Source: SOJA01 sp964598485
GTDB lineage: Archaea; Thermoproteota; Bathyarchaeia; Bathyarchaeales; Bathycorpusculaceae
Length of the DNA stretch: 64,000 nucleotides
Direction: 5' to 3'
Assembly: GCA_964598485.1 (NCBI GenBank)
Contig: CAZRCD010000006.1
Span: forward strand, 1 to 64,000
Below, piece by piece: positions 8,312 through 15,346 of the stretch. The notes below the pieces were generated by a model that made no database searches, was not told the origin of the DNA, and saw only the letters and a program-made list of their open reading frames with translations. The stretch's first letter is position 1. Every line of letters begins with the position of its first letter. The translations under genes were made by a program, and so were the position numbers.

Positions 8312-9481
8312 ATGTCTGCGGATCAAGTACTTTCTGTTAAAGTGGGCGATTTAATGACCACGAAGGTTGTTAACATAGATGTTAGTATGACAGCGGATGA
8401 AATAGCTAGGCTGATTGTGGAACATAAAATAGAGAGTTTTCCGGTCACAGAAAAGGGAAAACTCGTTGGAATCGTTACTGGATGGGACCTACTGACAAAG
8501 GTTGTTGCCAAAGCTCTGAATCCAGGCAAAGCAAGGGCAGAAGAGTTCATGACGCGGTCCCCAATAACATGTTCTCCAGACTATTCGGTTCTTCAAGTAA
8601 CCAAGCTAATGACTAAACACGGAATAAAGCATATTCCAGTCGTCAAAAACGGCAAGGTTGTCGGAATCTTCACCACCTACGATGTAACAGTTTTCAGGCA
8701 ACTTGTTCAACCCGCTGACTTCGGCTCTTATGCGCGGGTATCGGGGAAGGAAATGGTCTTAGAGCCCGAACCTGTAGAAACTGAGGCTTCAAAGGTTGTT
8801 CTTCCAGGTCGCATAAGCACAGGATATAAAAATCTTGACAACTTGCTTCTTGGTGGAATACCTGAAAACTATGCAGTTATTCTAACATCACCATCATGCG
8901 ATGAAAGGGACTTGCTGATTGAGAAGTTTCTTGAAACAGGGGCAAAAAGGGGTGAAGTCACATTTTACGTCACCACTGACCCCGGTGAAGTAAAGACCCT
9001 CATTGAAGAGTTTCAATCCCACTTCTACGTCTTCATATGCAATCCCCAAGCAGACGCAATCACGAAGAGCTTCCTTAACGTATTCAAACTGAGAGGAGTA
9101 GAAAACATAACCGACATTAATATTGCCCTGTCTTCAGCTTTCCGCACACTAGACGTTTGGGTAAAGAAGCCAAGAAGAATATGCATAGAAATAATTTCAG
9201 ACGTTCTGCTGCAACATCACGCTGTCCATACAAGAAGATGGCTTAATGCACTCATTCCGGAATTAAGGTCAAAAGGCTTCACCACCTTAGCCGTGATGGA
9301 TCCCCGGATGCATCCTCCACAAGAAGTTCGTGCAATTCTAGATTTATTCGATGGAGAGATTAATATCTACAAAAAAGAAGCAATGAAAGGACCAGAGAAA
9401 TACCTGAAGATTAAGAAAATGACTGGCCAAGAATATCAGGACAGCGAACTGCGTCTAAGAAAAGAGAAACTGCAGACATGA
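8312..9481 (+). CDS. Two CBS domains fused to a KaiC/RecA-like domain lacking Walker A
   Basis: 389 residues. Two CBS motifs (about 10-70 and 75-130, e.g. FPVTEKGKLVGIVTGWDLL and IPVVKNGKVVGIFTTYDVT) form an adenine-nucleotide sensor. After a linker, residues about 165-375 resemble archaeal KaiC-like ATPase domains (RISTGYKNLDNLLLGGIPE). Where the P-loop GxxxxGKT should be, the sequence is LTSPSCDERDLL (about 190-200), so ATP binding through a Walker A is unlikely. The protein is probably a cytosolic, ligand-controlled scaffold or regulator. It is monocistronic and bounded by GC tracts (8257-8262 and 9485-9494). Start: ATG with upstream GGTGAGGA. Confidence 0.8.
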   Translation: MSADQVLSVKVGDLMTTKVVNIDVSMTADEIARLIVEHKIESFPVTEKGKLVGIVTGWDLLTKVVAKALNPGKARAEEFMTRSPITCSPDYSVLQVTKLMTKHGIKHIPVVKNGKVVGIFTTYDVTVFRQLVQPADFGSYARVSGKEMVLEPEPVETEASKVVLPGRISTGYKNLDNLLLGGIPENYAVILTSPSCDERDLLIEKFLETGAKRGEVTFYVTTDPGEVKTLIEEFQSHFYVFICNPQADAITKSFLNVFKLRGVENITDINIALSSAFRTLDVWVKKPRRICIEIISDVLLQHHAVHTRRWLNALIPELRSKGFTTLAVMDPRMHPPQEVRAILDLFDGEINIYKKEAMKGPEKYLKIKKMTGQEYQDSELRLRKEKLQT

Positions 9482-9484
9482 TTT

Positions 9485-9494
9485 GCGCGCGCGC
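9485..9494. repeat. 10-bp alternating GC tract
   Basis: GCGCGCGCGC, three bases after the stop codon of the CBS gene; a member of the dispersed GCGCGC family. Confidence 0.6.
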
Positions 9495-9613
9495 TTCAGT
9501 CTTAGTTTCCAACGCATAAAGTGGCGACGGTGAACTTGGATAACTTAAACTTAGATGACATGATCCCCTTTGAGAAAGAAATCCTTGAAAATTTGTTGGG
9601 TGAGAGTTTGCAT

Positions 9614-9721
9614 TCATTGCATACGATCTTGTCCTAAATGCTTTTTGGCCAGCACTGTTTTTCCAACTCTCGGGTAACCAATCAGAACAATGTTCCCTCG
9701 CCCTTTAATGGTACCCCTCAC
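9614..9721 (-). pseudogene. P-loop NTPase fragment
   Basis: A minus-strand reading frame of about 35 codons contains GNIVLIGYPRVGKTVLAKKH, a textbook Walker A (GYPRVGKT), and then stops. Nothing else of an ATPase remains. It is a relic. Confidence 0.5.
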
Positions 9722-9846
9722 TTCTCAGCCAACCAGTAACCACATAGCACGCGGCTATCACCTTCAAGGGTTTGGTTTGGATCAGCATCCTCTTTAGCAA
9801 CGACAACTAATTTGTATTTCGCCTCTTCGCGCGTAACATCCTTGAG
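9718..9846 (-). pseudogene. C-terminal protein fragment of unknown family
   Basis: The minus-strand frame reads DVTREEAKYKLVVVAKEDAD and ends GYWLAEK before a TGA. Its composition is protein-like, but it has no start of its own and follows the stop of the HAD gene immediately. It overlaps the P-loop fragment by four bases. It may be the tail of a decayed nuclease-type gene of which the P-loop relic is another part. Confidence 0.35.
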
Positions 9847-9849
9847 GAT

Positions 9850-10437
9850 TCACTCTGTGCTAACGTTTACATATCTTTGCAAAACGTAATCTATTGCTTC
9901 ACGTACTGCTCCTTCTCCACCTTTTCTTATTGTGATGAGTTTAGCAACTTTCTTAACTTCTTCGACTGCATCGGCAGGAGCAAAGGATAACGCAACCTTC
10001 TTCATGACATCTACGTCGCTGCGATCATCGCCGATGTATGCAACATGGACATCCAACCATACTTTGTAATTATAAGCTATGTCGGAAACTTTCTTCAGCT
10101 TGTCTTTAACATTTAAATGAACTTCTTTCACGTTTAGTTTCTTTGCTCGACAAAGAACTATTCTACTGTTTTCACCCGTCAAAATAACTGGAATAATGTC
10201 GTTATGTCTAAGAAGACTAATGCCAAACCCATCTTTCATGCTGAATCTCTTCAGCTCTTCGCCTCTTTCAGAATAGTAGGTGCAACCGTCGGTTAGAGTG
10301 CCGTCTACGTCCATCACAAACATTTTGATTTTCTTTGCACGGGCGCTGAGCCAACTTTGTTCGTCTTTAGCCTGCCTCAAGAGACCTTCACCTCCATCAA
10401 GACATGGAGACGTTTTTAGACGTTCTTTTCTTTCCAT
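9850..10437 (-). CDS. HAD phosphatase of the KdsC (YrbI) type
   Basis: 195 residues. HAD motif I is DVDGTLTDG (nucleophile Asp, about residue 43), motif II LTGENS, the motif III Lys is in KDKLKK, and motif IV is GDDRSDVDVM. The lack of a large cap domain and the LTGENS motif fit the KDO-8-phosphate phosphatase/YrbI group, which works as tetramers on phosphosugars. Archaea lack KDO, so the true substrate is probably another phosphosugar. The first 35 residues are atypical, so an internal start is possible. The reading frame overlaps the end of the Lrp gene by 22 bases, so the two are co-transcribed. Confidence 0.8.
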   Translation of the reverse strand: MERKERLKTSPCLDGGEGLLRQAKDEQSWLSARAKKIKMFVMDVDGTLTDGCTYYSERGEELKRFSMKDGFGISLLRHNDIIPVILTGENSRIVLCRAKKLNVKEVHLNVKDKLKKVSDIAYNYKVWLDVHVAYIGDDRSDVDVMKKVALSFAPADAVEEVKKVAKLITIRKGGEGAVREAIDYVLQRYVNVSTE

Positions 10438-10871
10438 ACTTTGAATACTGTGATCAGTTCGCTGGTTGTCACGTTTGGTATTTCTCGAACCTTAAGCACT
10501 AGGTCCCTCATTTCATCGAGGGTACTTACCGCGACCTTCACGATGAGGTCGTTCGGTCCATGAATCTCATAGATCGCGCTGACCCTTTCATTCTTGACCA
10601 GTTGGTTTGCTGCCTCCTCTAACGAGCCGGGATTCACGTTTATCAACACAAAACCGTGAACTTTTCTGCCCAGAGCCTCCTCGTCAACCACAATAGTATA
10701 CCTCTTTATAATGCCCGCATCCATCATTTTATTCACGCGGACGTGGACTGTGGCGTCGGATATTCCTAAATCCCTACCGATCTCTGTGAAGGGTGTCCGG
10801 GCATCCCTCCTGAGGGTTTCCAAAATTTTGTAATCGATCTCGTCTAGTTCCACACCGAACACCGGCGACAT
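10416..10871 (-). CDS. Lrp/AsnC-family transcription regulator
   Basis: 151 residues. The N-terminal winged helix (about 8-60: LDEIDYKILETLRRDART, ISDATVHVRVNKMMDAGIIK) is followed by the RAM ligand-binding domain (about 70-145, with GxND as GPNDLIVKV). Such regulators respond to amino acids or related metabolites and act as dimers or octamers. A TATATAAGG-like element lies about 15-25 bases before the ATG, suggesting a short or leaderless mRNA. The overlap with the downstream HAD gene suggests an operon. Confidence 0.85.
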   Translation of the reverse strand: MSPVFGVELDEIDYKILETLRRDARTPFTEIGRDLGISDATVHVRVNKMMDAGIIKRYTIVVDEEALGRKVHGFVLINVNPGSLEEAANQLVKNERVSAIYEIHGPNDLIVKVAVSTLDEMRDLVLKVREIPNVTTSELITVFKVWKEKNV

Positions 10872-10999
10872 AATAAGATATTCCTATCCTTATATATGTT
10901 CGCTTAAGAACTTCTATAAAAAGAGAAAGGTTTATTAAGAAAATCTTATACCAATTCCTTTTGCGTGTAAAGTGCCGAACTGAAAAGGAGGAGAAAGCC

Positions 11000-11092
11000 A
11001 TGTCCAAGAAGAAACCAATAAAGAAGAAGAAAGAAGAGGAAGAAGAGGAAGAAGAGGAAGAAGAGGAACCTGAGCGGAAAGAAGAGTGGTAG
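11000..11092 (+). CDS. 30-residue Lys/Glu-block miniprotein
   Basis: The frame is MSKKKPIKKKK, then a run of twelve Glu, then PERKEEW. A GGAGG site (AAAAGGAGGAGAAAG) lies 6-10 bases upstream. The extreme charge segregation could make it disordered and nucleic-acid- or histone-like. As a low-complexity GAA/GAG tract it could also be non-coding; the strong ribosome-binding site favours translation. Confidence 0.4.
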   Translation: MSKKKPIKKKKEEEEEEEEEEEEPERKEEW

Positions 11093-11192
11093 AGCTCTGC
11101 CAATGAGTGCGCTACAAGTGACGGATGCCTGTGGACAAGAGAAGAGAGCGAAGGCGAAAGCATTAATGAAGTATGAGAGGGAGGTGACTAAC

Positions 11193-11252
11193 ATGCCTGG
11201 GAAGAAGAAGAAGCCAGAAAAGAAGAAGCCAGAAGAAAAGAGAGAGTATTAG
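11193..11252 (+). CDS. 19-residue Lys-rich miniprotein
   Basis: MPGKKKKPEKKKPEEKREY, preceded by GAGGGAGGTGACTAAC, a strong ribosome-binding site at good spacing. It shares the Lys/Glu/Pro composition of the miniprotein at 11000 and may be related to it. There is no fold to predict. Confidence 0.4.
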   Translation: MPGKKKKPEKKKPEEKREY

Positions 11253-11360
11253 CAGCGCCTAGAGCCGCGCATTACAAAACTAGAGGCGGAAACCGCCTTG
11301 TTTTTGATCCCAATTTTTTGAGCTAAAACTTGAAATCTGCCCTTAAAGGGGTGACTACAA

Positions 11361-11489
11361 ATGGCTAGGTGTCCTACATGTGGAAAAGAGGTCGAAACAC
11401 CGAATAAGAAGTGGAATTTAGGCAAAATTCATGTTAAGCAATACGAGTGCTGTAGAAAAAAATTCTGGGAATACATAAAGATGATTTAG
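11361..11489 (+). CDS. Small zinc-ribbon protein
   Basis: 42 residues (MARCPTCGKEVETPNKKWNL...) with CPTC near the N-terminus and a CC pair at about 30-31 in YECCRKKFW, able to form a four-Cys zinc site. It is preceded by AAAGGGGTGACTACAA, a good ribosome-binding site. Similar short zinc-ribbon proteins are widespread in archaea with no fixed role. It is in the same orientation as the neighbouring miniproteins. Confidence 0.6.
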   Translation: MARCPTCGKEVETPNKKWNLGKIHVKQYECCRKKFWEYIKMI

Positions 11490-11510
11490 GAGCTGAGGAG
11501 GTGACACTTC

Positions 11511-11570
11511 ATGGGTCTGTTTGACTGGTTTAGAAGGAGAAGAAAAAAGAAGACAGATAAAGAGAAATAA
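11511..11570 (+). CDS. 19-residue basic miniprotein
   Basis: MGLFDWFRRRRKKKTDKEK, an amphipathic start followed by a basic tail, 22 bases after the zinc-ribbon stop and preceded by GAGGAGGTGACACTTC, a near-consensus ribosome-binding site. The pattern could bind membranes or RNA; no family is recognised. Confidence 0.45.
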   Translation: MGLFDWFRRRRKKKTDKEK

Positions 11571-11663
11571 GTGCTCGAGCGCACGGGAAAGTTGCAAACC
11601 GAAATCAAAAAGCGCGTAGAAAAAGAACCGAAGAAGAGGAAAAGGAAGAAGGAGAGCGTTTAG
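11571..11663 (+). CDS. 30-residue basic miniprotein (GTG start)
   Basis: The GTG follows the previous stop directly. The frame encodes LERTGKLQTEIKKRVEKEP and a Lys/Arg tail, and ends exactly where the GAPDH relic begins. The composition fits the preceding miniproteins, but no independent ribosome-binding site is seen; translation coupled to the previous ORF is possible. Confidence 0.3.
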   Translation: MLERTGKLQTEIKKRVEKEPKKRKRKKESV

Positions 11664-11885
11664 ATGGCAGTTAAAGTGGCTATTAACAGGTTTGGGAGAA
11701 TAGGAAGACTCCTGTACCGAGCTGCCCTAGAAACCGACGCCGACATCGAATTCGTCGCAGTTAACGACTTGGCCGACGCCAAGACGCTTGCCCACCTACA
11801 GCTCTGGAAGGAACTGGACGTATACGTGGCCGTTGAGTCAACGGGAAGATTCACGGACAGAGTGCACGCCTATTGTGCAAGATAA
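11664..11885 (+). pseudogene. Glyceraldehyde-3-phosphate dehydrogenase relic
   Basis: The first 47 codons match the start of a bacterial/eukaryotic-type GAPDH (MAVKVAINRFGRIGRLLYRA ... VAVNDLADAKTLAHL). The frame then jumps to ELDVYVAVESTGRFTDR, which in intact enzymes lies about 40 residues further on. The frame ends soon after, without the catalytic Cys domain. The conserved NGFGRIGR is changed to NRFGRIGR. It is a doubly deleted relic of a class I GAPDH, a gene many archaea lack, so it may have been acquired by transfer. Confidence 0.8.
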
Positions 11886-11906
11886 AACGCAAAAGGGTGA
11901 ACTGAA

Positions 11907-12290
11907 ATGACAAAAAAGGTGAGAGCTACGACTGTCAGCAATAAGATGGCCACAAAGATTCTGAGAACTGTTCCGTACAATAATGCCTTTTACTTCTTTA
12001 CCGGTATCGGACAGTATAGCGGAAAGTTTGCAGTCAGCCTCGCCGACTTCTGCGAGAAGATAAAGAGAATAGACATAAAATCAGTGGATTTCCACTTCAA
12101 ACGTCGAGACTTCCAGAAATGGATCAGAACAACCATAGGAGATGCTTATCTTGCAAACAAGATCAGCAGAATCAGAGGCCAAATACAAGGACAAGAACTC
12201 AGAGGCCAAATACATCAAACTGTAGAGATGCGTTTGACCGAACTCAAGAGATTGTTGGCTTCTGAAGAATCTTACGTGGAGCACGAATGA
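11907..12290 (+). CDS. DUF5752 family protein
   Basis: 127 residues. The core FYFFTGIGQYSGKFAVSLADFCEKI, ... VDFHFKRRDFQKWIRTTIGD ... YLANKISRIRG matches the DUF5752 pattern. These proteins in archaea lie beside glycogen/maltose or GAPDH-linked genes, but their function is unknown. It follows the GAPDH relic by 21 bases with a GGGTGA ribosome-binding site, so the pair may once have been an operon. Confidence 0.75.
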   Translation: MTKKVRATTVSNKMATKILRTVPYNNAFYFFTGIGQYSGKFAVSLADFCEKIKRIDIKSVDFHFKRRDFQKWIRTTIGDAYLANKISRIRGQIQGQELRGQIHQTVEMRLTELKRLLASEESYVEHE

Positions 12291-12302
12291 GATGCAGTCA
12301 GA

Positions 12303-12494
12303 ATGAACTGTTCTTATTGCGGTCATTGGGATAGAGTTTCAGAATGCAAGGTTTTCATTGAACAAAACACTTTTGAACCTAAAGTTAAGGCTTACATTCG
12401 GGTTTACATGCCTTTGGAAGTTGTTGAATGCAAGAAATGCGGAAAAGTGGTAGCTGAACCAAAAGAACTAATTAGGATAAGTAGAAAGGCTTGA
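12303..12494 (+). CDS. Small four-Cys zinc-ribbon protein
   Basis: 63 residues with CSYCGHW at the start and CKKCGKVV at about 44-48, spaced for one zinc ribbon around a beta-rich centre. It starts 12 bases after the DUF5752 stop. Its C-terminal EPKELIRIS segment recurs in a relic at 53815-53955, showing a small dispersed family. The role is unknown. Confidence 0.6.
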   Translation: MNCSYCGHWDRVSECKVFIEQNTFEPKVKAYIRVYMPLEVVECKKCGKVVAEPKELIRISRKA

Positions 12495-12626
12495 TGCTGG
12501 TGCATAAGCTTCTTTTAGAAGCCAATTATATGCCTACCCAACCAGCAAAAAGCCCTACAAAACTAGGTTATTACCATATTCTACCTTGTTCGTGGTGAAA
12601 ATAATCTCTGTGTTTACATCGTTTCT

Positions 12627-12893
12627 CAGGATATGATGATAGCATGTGAGGCTCTATTCGTGAGAACGGAAATAGTAGGATCGTCTCAGAAATAGAAAAT
12701 CGCAAATGGCTGTGCAGACCTCTTGGGAAGAAGTAAACGGGAAAAAGAGGAAATTAGACGTTTCATGCTCAAAGCACGTTCGATGAGAGACCTTATAGTC
12801 CATGGGGCGGAACATAAAGTGGGAGACATCGAAGATTTCATTCTGAAACTGGAAGATTATCTACGAGAGTCGATAAAGAGATTCCTTAGCTAG
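12627..12893 (+). pseudogene. Apea-like HEPN protein fragment with in-frame TAG
   Basis: The single frame reads QDMMIACEALFVRTEIVGSS through QK, a TAG at 12693-12695, then KIANGCADLLGRS and on to a stop at 12891-12893. The Rx4-6H signature of HEPN RNases is present (RSMRDLIVHG). The parts on both sides match the usual Apea-like C-terminus without a gap, so the TAG is an internal stop. The N-terminal half is missing, so the gene is decayed regardless of the stop. The region 12495-12626 holds nothing else recognisable. Confidence 0.6.
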
Positions 12894-12947
12894 CGTGCGC
12901 TCTAATAATCACAAAACATGAGAAAAATCAAAGCTTAAGATAAAAAA

Positions 12948-12972
12948 GAGGAGTTGCGGGAGATATCACCAC
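12948..12972 (+). repeat. Palindromic dispersed repeat, copy c
   Basis: GAGGAGTTGCGGGAGATATC followed by ACCAC, upstream of the Cys-rich membrane protein gene and in the same orientation as copy d after it. Confidence 0.65.
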
Positions 12973-13135
12973 GGTATGGCAAACTTTGTGATTCCCATTG
13001 GTTAACAGTGATTAATACTAGTCCAGTAGTGCAAGCTTCATCTAGTTTGGACAGGAATAAAATATATGGAGCAATAAAGCATACTTATCATAGTTTATCT
13101 TGCTCTCGTTACGGAACCCGGTGAGGCACGTCAAA

Positions 13136-13765
13136 ATGGAGAAAGAACCTGTAACGTGTGAATATCTCGTAGACGGTCGGTTGTGCAAGGCAGTAACCGA
13201 GCTGCCCGAGGCAAAGAATGCTAGGAAAGAATTTTGTAAGAACAGTCCAAAGGACTATTGCTGTTATTTGTGCTCTCATCGAGAAAACTGTGAAATCGCC
13301 TGCTCATATCTTGATACGCCACGAGAATCAACGAGTATAGATAGTAGCGTGTCTTTGAAAGTTGAACGGCAAATCAAGAAGTATGAGGAAGAAAAAGTTA
13401 AGTTGTCCGTCCTTTTTGCCAACGGTAAGATTGGAGAACGATCGTATTTGGTGGCAACCGAGACTCTAGAGAGCAAAATAGAAGAGTTGAAAAAAGTCAA
13501 GGAAAGCCCTGCGCTCTCAGAAGAAACCGTAGCATCTGTGCATAAACTGGATAAATTTGAGCAGGCAGTTCCAACAAAACCTACTGCGTTATGGTATCTG
13601 GTTCCGTTCTTCTTCGGCGTCATCGGCGGAATCATAGCGTACGTAGGCACTAAGGATGAGGACAGGGTAATGGCAGAAAGCTTGCTTGTTTTTGGGATAA
13701 TCTGGACCATCATATTGGTAATGGCTTACTTCGCTATACTATCATCAATTCTCTCAGGTATTTAG
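13136..13765 (+). CDS. Cys-rich cytosolic domain + coiled coil + two membrane helices
   Basis: About 209 residues from the ATG at 13136. The N-terminal 75 residues hold eight cysteines (CEYL, CKAV, CKNS, CCYLC, CEIAC) and probably bind metal. A charged helical segment (about 90-150) resembles a short coiled coil with the 'KLSVLFANGKIGERSYL' element common in archaeal membrane proteins. Two membrane helices follow (about 156-177 and 187-207). No family is recognised. It is the sole gene between repeat copies c and d. Confidence 0.65.
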   Translation: MEKEPVTCEYLVDGRLCKAVTELPEAKNARKEFCKNSPKDYCCYLCSHRENCEIACSYLDTPRESTSIDSSVSLKVERQIKKYEEEKVKLSVLFANGKIGERSYLVATETLESKIEELKKVKESPALSEETVASVHKLDKFEQAVPTKPTALWYLVPFFFGVIGGIIAYVGTKDEDRVMAESLLVFGIIWTIILVMAYFAILSSILSGI

Positions 13766-13863
13766 TACTCACTCTGGTACTTGCCTATTTCTTACTTATT
13801 CTTTTGGAAATTGTCGTTTTCCAGAAATCAAAGGCTATTCAGAGGTGAAGCGAAAATAGAAAA

Positions 13864-13889
13864 TGGGGATTTGCGGGAGATGTCTCCAG
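13864..13889 (+). repeat. Palindromic dispersed repeat, copy d
   Basis: TGGGGATTTGCGGGAGATGT followed by CTCCAG, about 100 bases downstream of the Cys-rich membrane protein gene and oriented like copy c. Confidence 0.65.
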
Positions 13890-14007
13890 TTTTGTTTTAT
13901 ATAGTTTTATTAAACAACTGTCCGCATAAACAAAAAATACGCGAAACAATCATAAAATTAAACATACATAAAAGCCGCAACGCAAAACATCGTAAAGGAA
14001 GCCCGTA

Positions 14008-14187
14008 ATGGAACAAACAATACGGCGAGTAGCCATAGAACACTTCTACAAGGCACTTGAAAGCTTAGGCTACTACCCGGTAAAAACAGAGGGAAAAAAC
14101 AGCGAATGGCGAAGAATCAACTTCCACCTACACACTTATCCATGGGGAAAAAGAGGCATAAAACTAAGCCTACACAAAGACGTATAG
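14008..14187 (+). CDS. Small hypothetical protein (59 residues)
   Basis: The ATG follows AAAGGAAGCCCGTA, an acceptable ribosome-binding site. The product (MEQTIRRVAIEHFYKALESL...) is basic and compact. A truncated second copy of its first third, YKALQSLGYYSIKKR, lies at 14970-15017, which supports this being a real protein family. Function unknown. Confidence 0.45.
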   Translation: MEQTIRRVAIEHFYKALESLGYYPVKTEGKNSEWRRINFHLHTYPWGKRGIKLSLHKDV

Positions 14188-14300
14188 AAACAGCCACCGC
14201 CAAACTTCAAACCATACAAAAAACAAAAACAGGATTCAGCTAAGCTTGTTGCTTTGTTTCAGCCTTCCCGTTCTCTAAAGGGCTCTCCTCTTTCAATAAC

Positions 14301-14663
14301 TTATAAACAGTGTTTCATGTTTTTGGAAGTCGTAGCAAACTTTGAAGTGGTCAAAATGTCTGCTCGCCCTAATAAAGGCGGCACGTTATCGTTCTCTGCA
14401 AAGGCAATTCTGGCTTTAAGCTTTTCTTCACCTATTCTTGTGGCGACTGTGCGAACGTAGATTTTGATTCTACCAGGCGTTACCCCTCCCACATAACCAA
14501 GTTTTCCACCTTCAAGGTTGTAGCCTAAGCCTTCAGTGCACGCTGACCTCGGAAGCAACGTGATGTCGGCGCCTGAATCGACATAGACTGTAAACCCTCT
14601 CCATTTGCCGTCCTTGGCTTGAAGATAGATTACGGCTACGGGGCGGTAGATTTCTCCAATCAC
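14301..14663 (-). CDS. Retropepsin-like aspartyl protease
   Basis: 120 residues. FTVYVDSGADITLLPRSAC contains the DSGA active-site motif, and the second hallmark near the C-terminus is PPLLGRADIL (L-L-G-R-x-D). Single-domain clan AA proteases of this size act as homodimers, each monomer giving one Asp. Small archaeal versions lie beside DUF5678 genes, as here (14728-14925, same strand, about 65 bases upstream). They may form a regulated pair resembling a toxin-antitoxin unit; that link is inferred from context. Confidence 0.75.
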   Translation of the reverse strand: MIGEIYRPVAVIYLQAKDGKWRGFTVYVDSGADITLLPRSACTEGLGYNLEGGKLGYVGGVTPGRIKIYVRTVATRIGEEKLKARIAFAENDNVPPLLGRADILTTSKFATTSKNMKHCL

Positions 14664-14727
14664 ACTCGAGTATTCCTTTCTGTAGGAAAAAGAATATTAT
14701 ACCATTAGAAAGCCATTCCCTTCCCTT

Positions 14728-14925
14728 TCAGAGAATAAGAAGGTCTTCGGTTGGAATGTATGTGATTACGATTTCCTTGTCGGGGTTTTTCTTCTCCATT
14801 TCTTCAACCTTTCTGTAGAGGTCTCTTCCAGAAGCAACAATCCTCCCATCCATTACAGCCACGTATTGACCTGCATATTTCTTCATTTCTTCCAGACTAA
14901 GCTGATAGTTTTGAGCCGCTTTCAT
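14728..14925 (-). CDS. DUF5678 protein, partner of the aspartyl protease
   Basis: 65 residues from ATG 14925 (GGGGTG ribosome-binding site). 'MKKYAGQYVAVMDGRIVASG' and 'YIPTEDLLIL' are the DUF5678 hallmarks. The gene precedes the aspartyl protease on the same strand, the usual order of the pair. A small beta-rich fold is likely; function unknown. Confidence 0.75.
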   Translation of the reverse strand: MKAAQNYQLSLEEMKKYAGQYVAVMDGRIVASGRDLYRKVEEMEKKNPDKEIVITYIPTEDLLIL

Positions 14926-14969
14926 GAAACACCCCAACCGGTTTAACCCATCCCCACAATATAACCCTT

Positions 14970-15017
14970 TACAAAGCCCTCCAAAGCTTAGGCTACTACA
15001 GCATAAAAAAGAGGTAA
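14970..15017 (+). pseudogene. Truncated copy of the 14008 gene
   Basis: YKALQSLGYYSIKKR followed by TAA is closely similar to residues 14-26 of the 14008 protein. No start codon or remainder is present. It is a duplicated scrap about 0.8 kb from its parent. Confidence 0.45.
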
Positions 15018-15097
15018 ATGCATTGTTATTCCACTTGACTTCGAGGTTGGTGGGAATATTTAAATAGGCGGGATTCTTTATATTAGTGGGTCAAACT

Positions 15098-15346
15098 ATG
15101 ACTGCGGTTGTTAGGGTCGATGAGAAGGGTCGAGTGGTTATTCCAAAGAACATCAGGGAAAAAGCTAAGATGAGAGAGGGGGGCTACGTTAAGATTATGG
15201 CAGAGGAGAAAAGTATAATAATAGAGCCCCTCGAGCCATTCGCAGATAAATACTTCGGAGCTTTTAAAATAGATAAGTGGCCCGAAAATCTTGACGAATT
15301 TGCAGTTGAGGTTATAAAGAAATGGTGGGCGTCGCAAGCTACGTAG
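15098..15346 (+). CDS. AbrB/MazE-type antitoxin (VapB-like)
   Basis: 82 residues from ATG 15098. TAVVRVDEKGRVVIPKNIRE is the swapped-hairpin AbrB DNA-binding fold; the tail (KIDKWPENLDEFAVEVIKKWW) would wrap the toxin. It overlaps the PIN toxin by 25 bases, a typical vapBC arrangement. It would repress its own promoter and neutralise the toxin. A TATA-like TATTTAAATAG precedes it. Confidence 0.85.
   Translation: MTAVVRVDEKGRVVIPKNIREKAKMREGGYVKIMAEEKSIIIEPLEPFADKYFGAFKIDKWPENLDEFAVEVIKKWWASQAT

Noticed and set aside
10774..11194. Long minus-strand Ser/Phe-rich frames opposite the tiny ORFs
   Set aside because: They are complements of the GAA/GAG Lys/Glu tracts and have no ribosome-binding site or protein-like composition.
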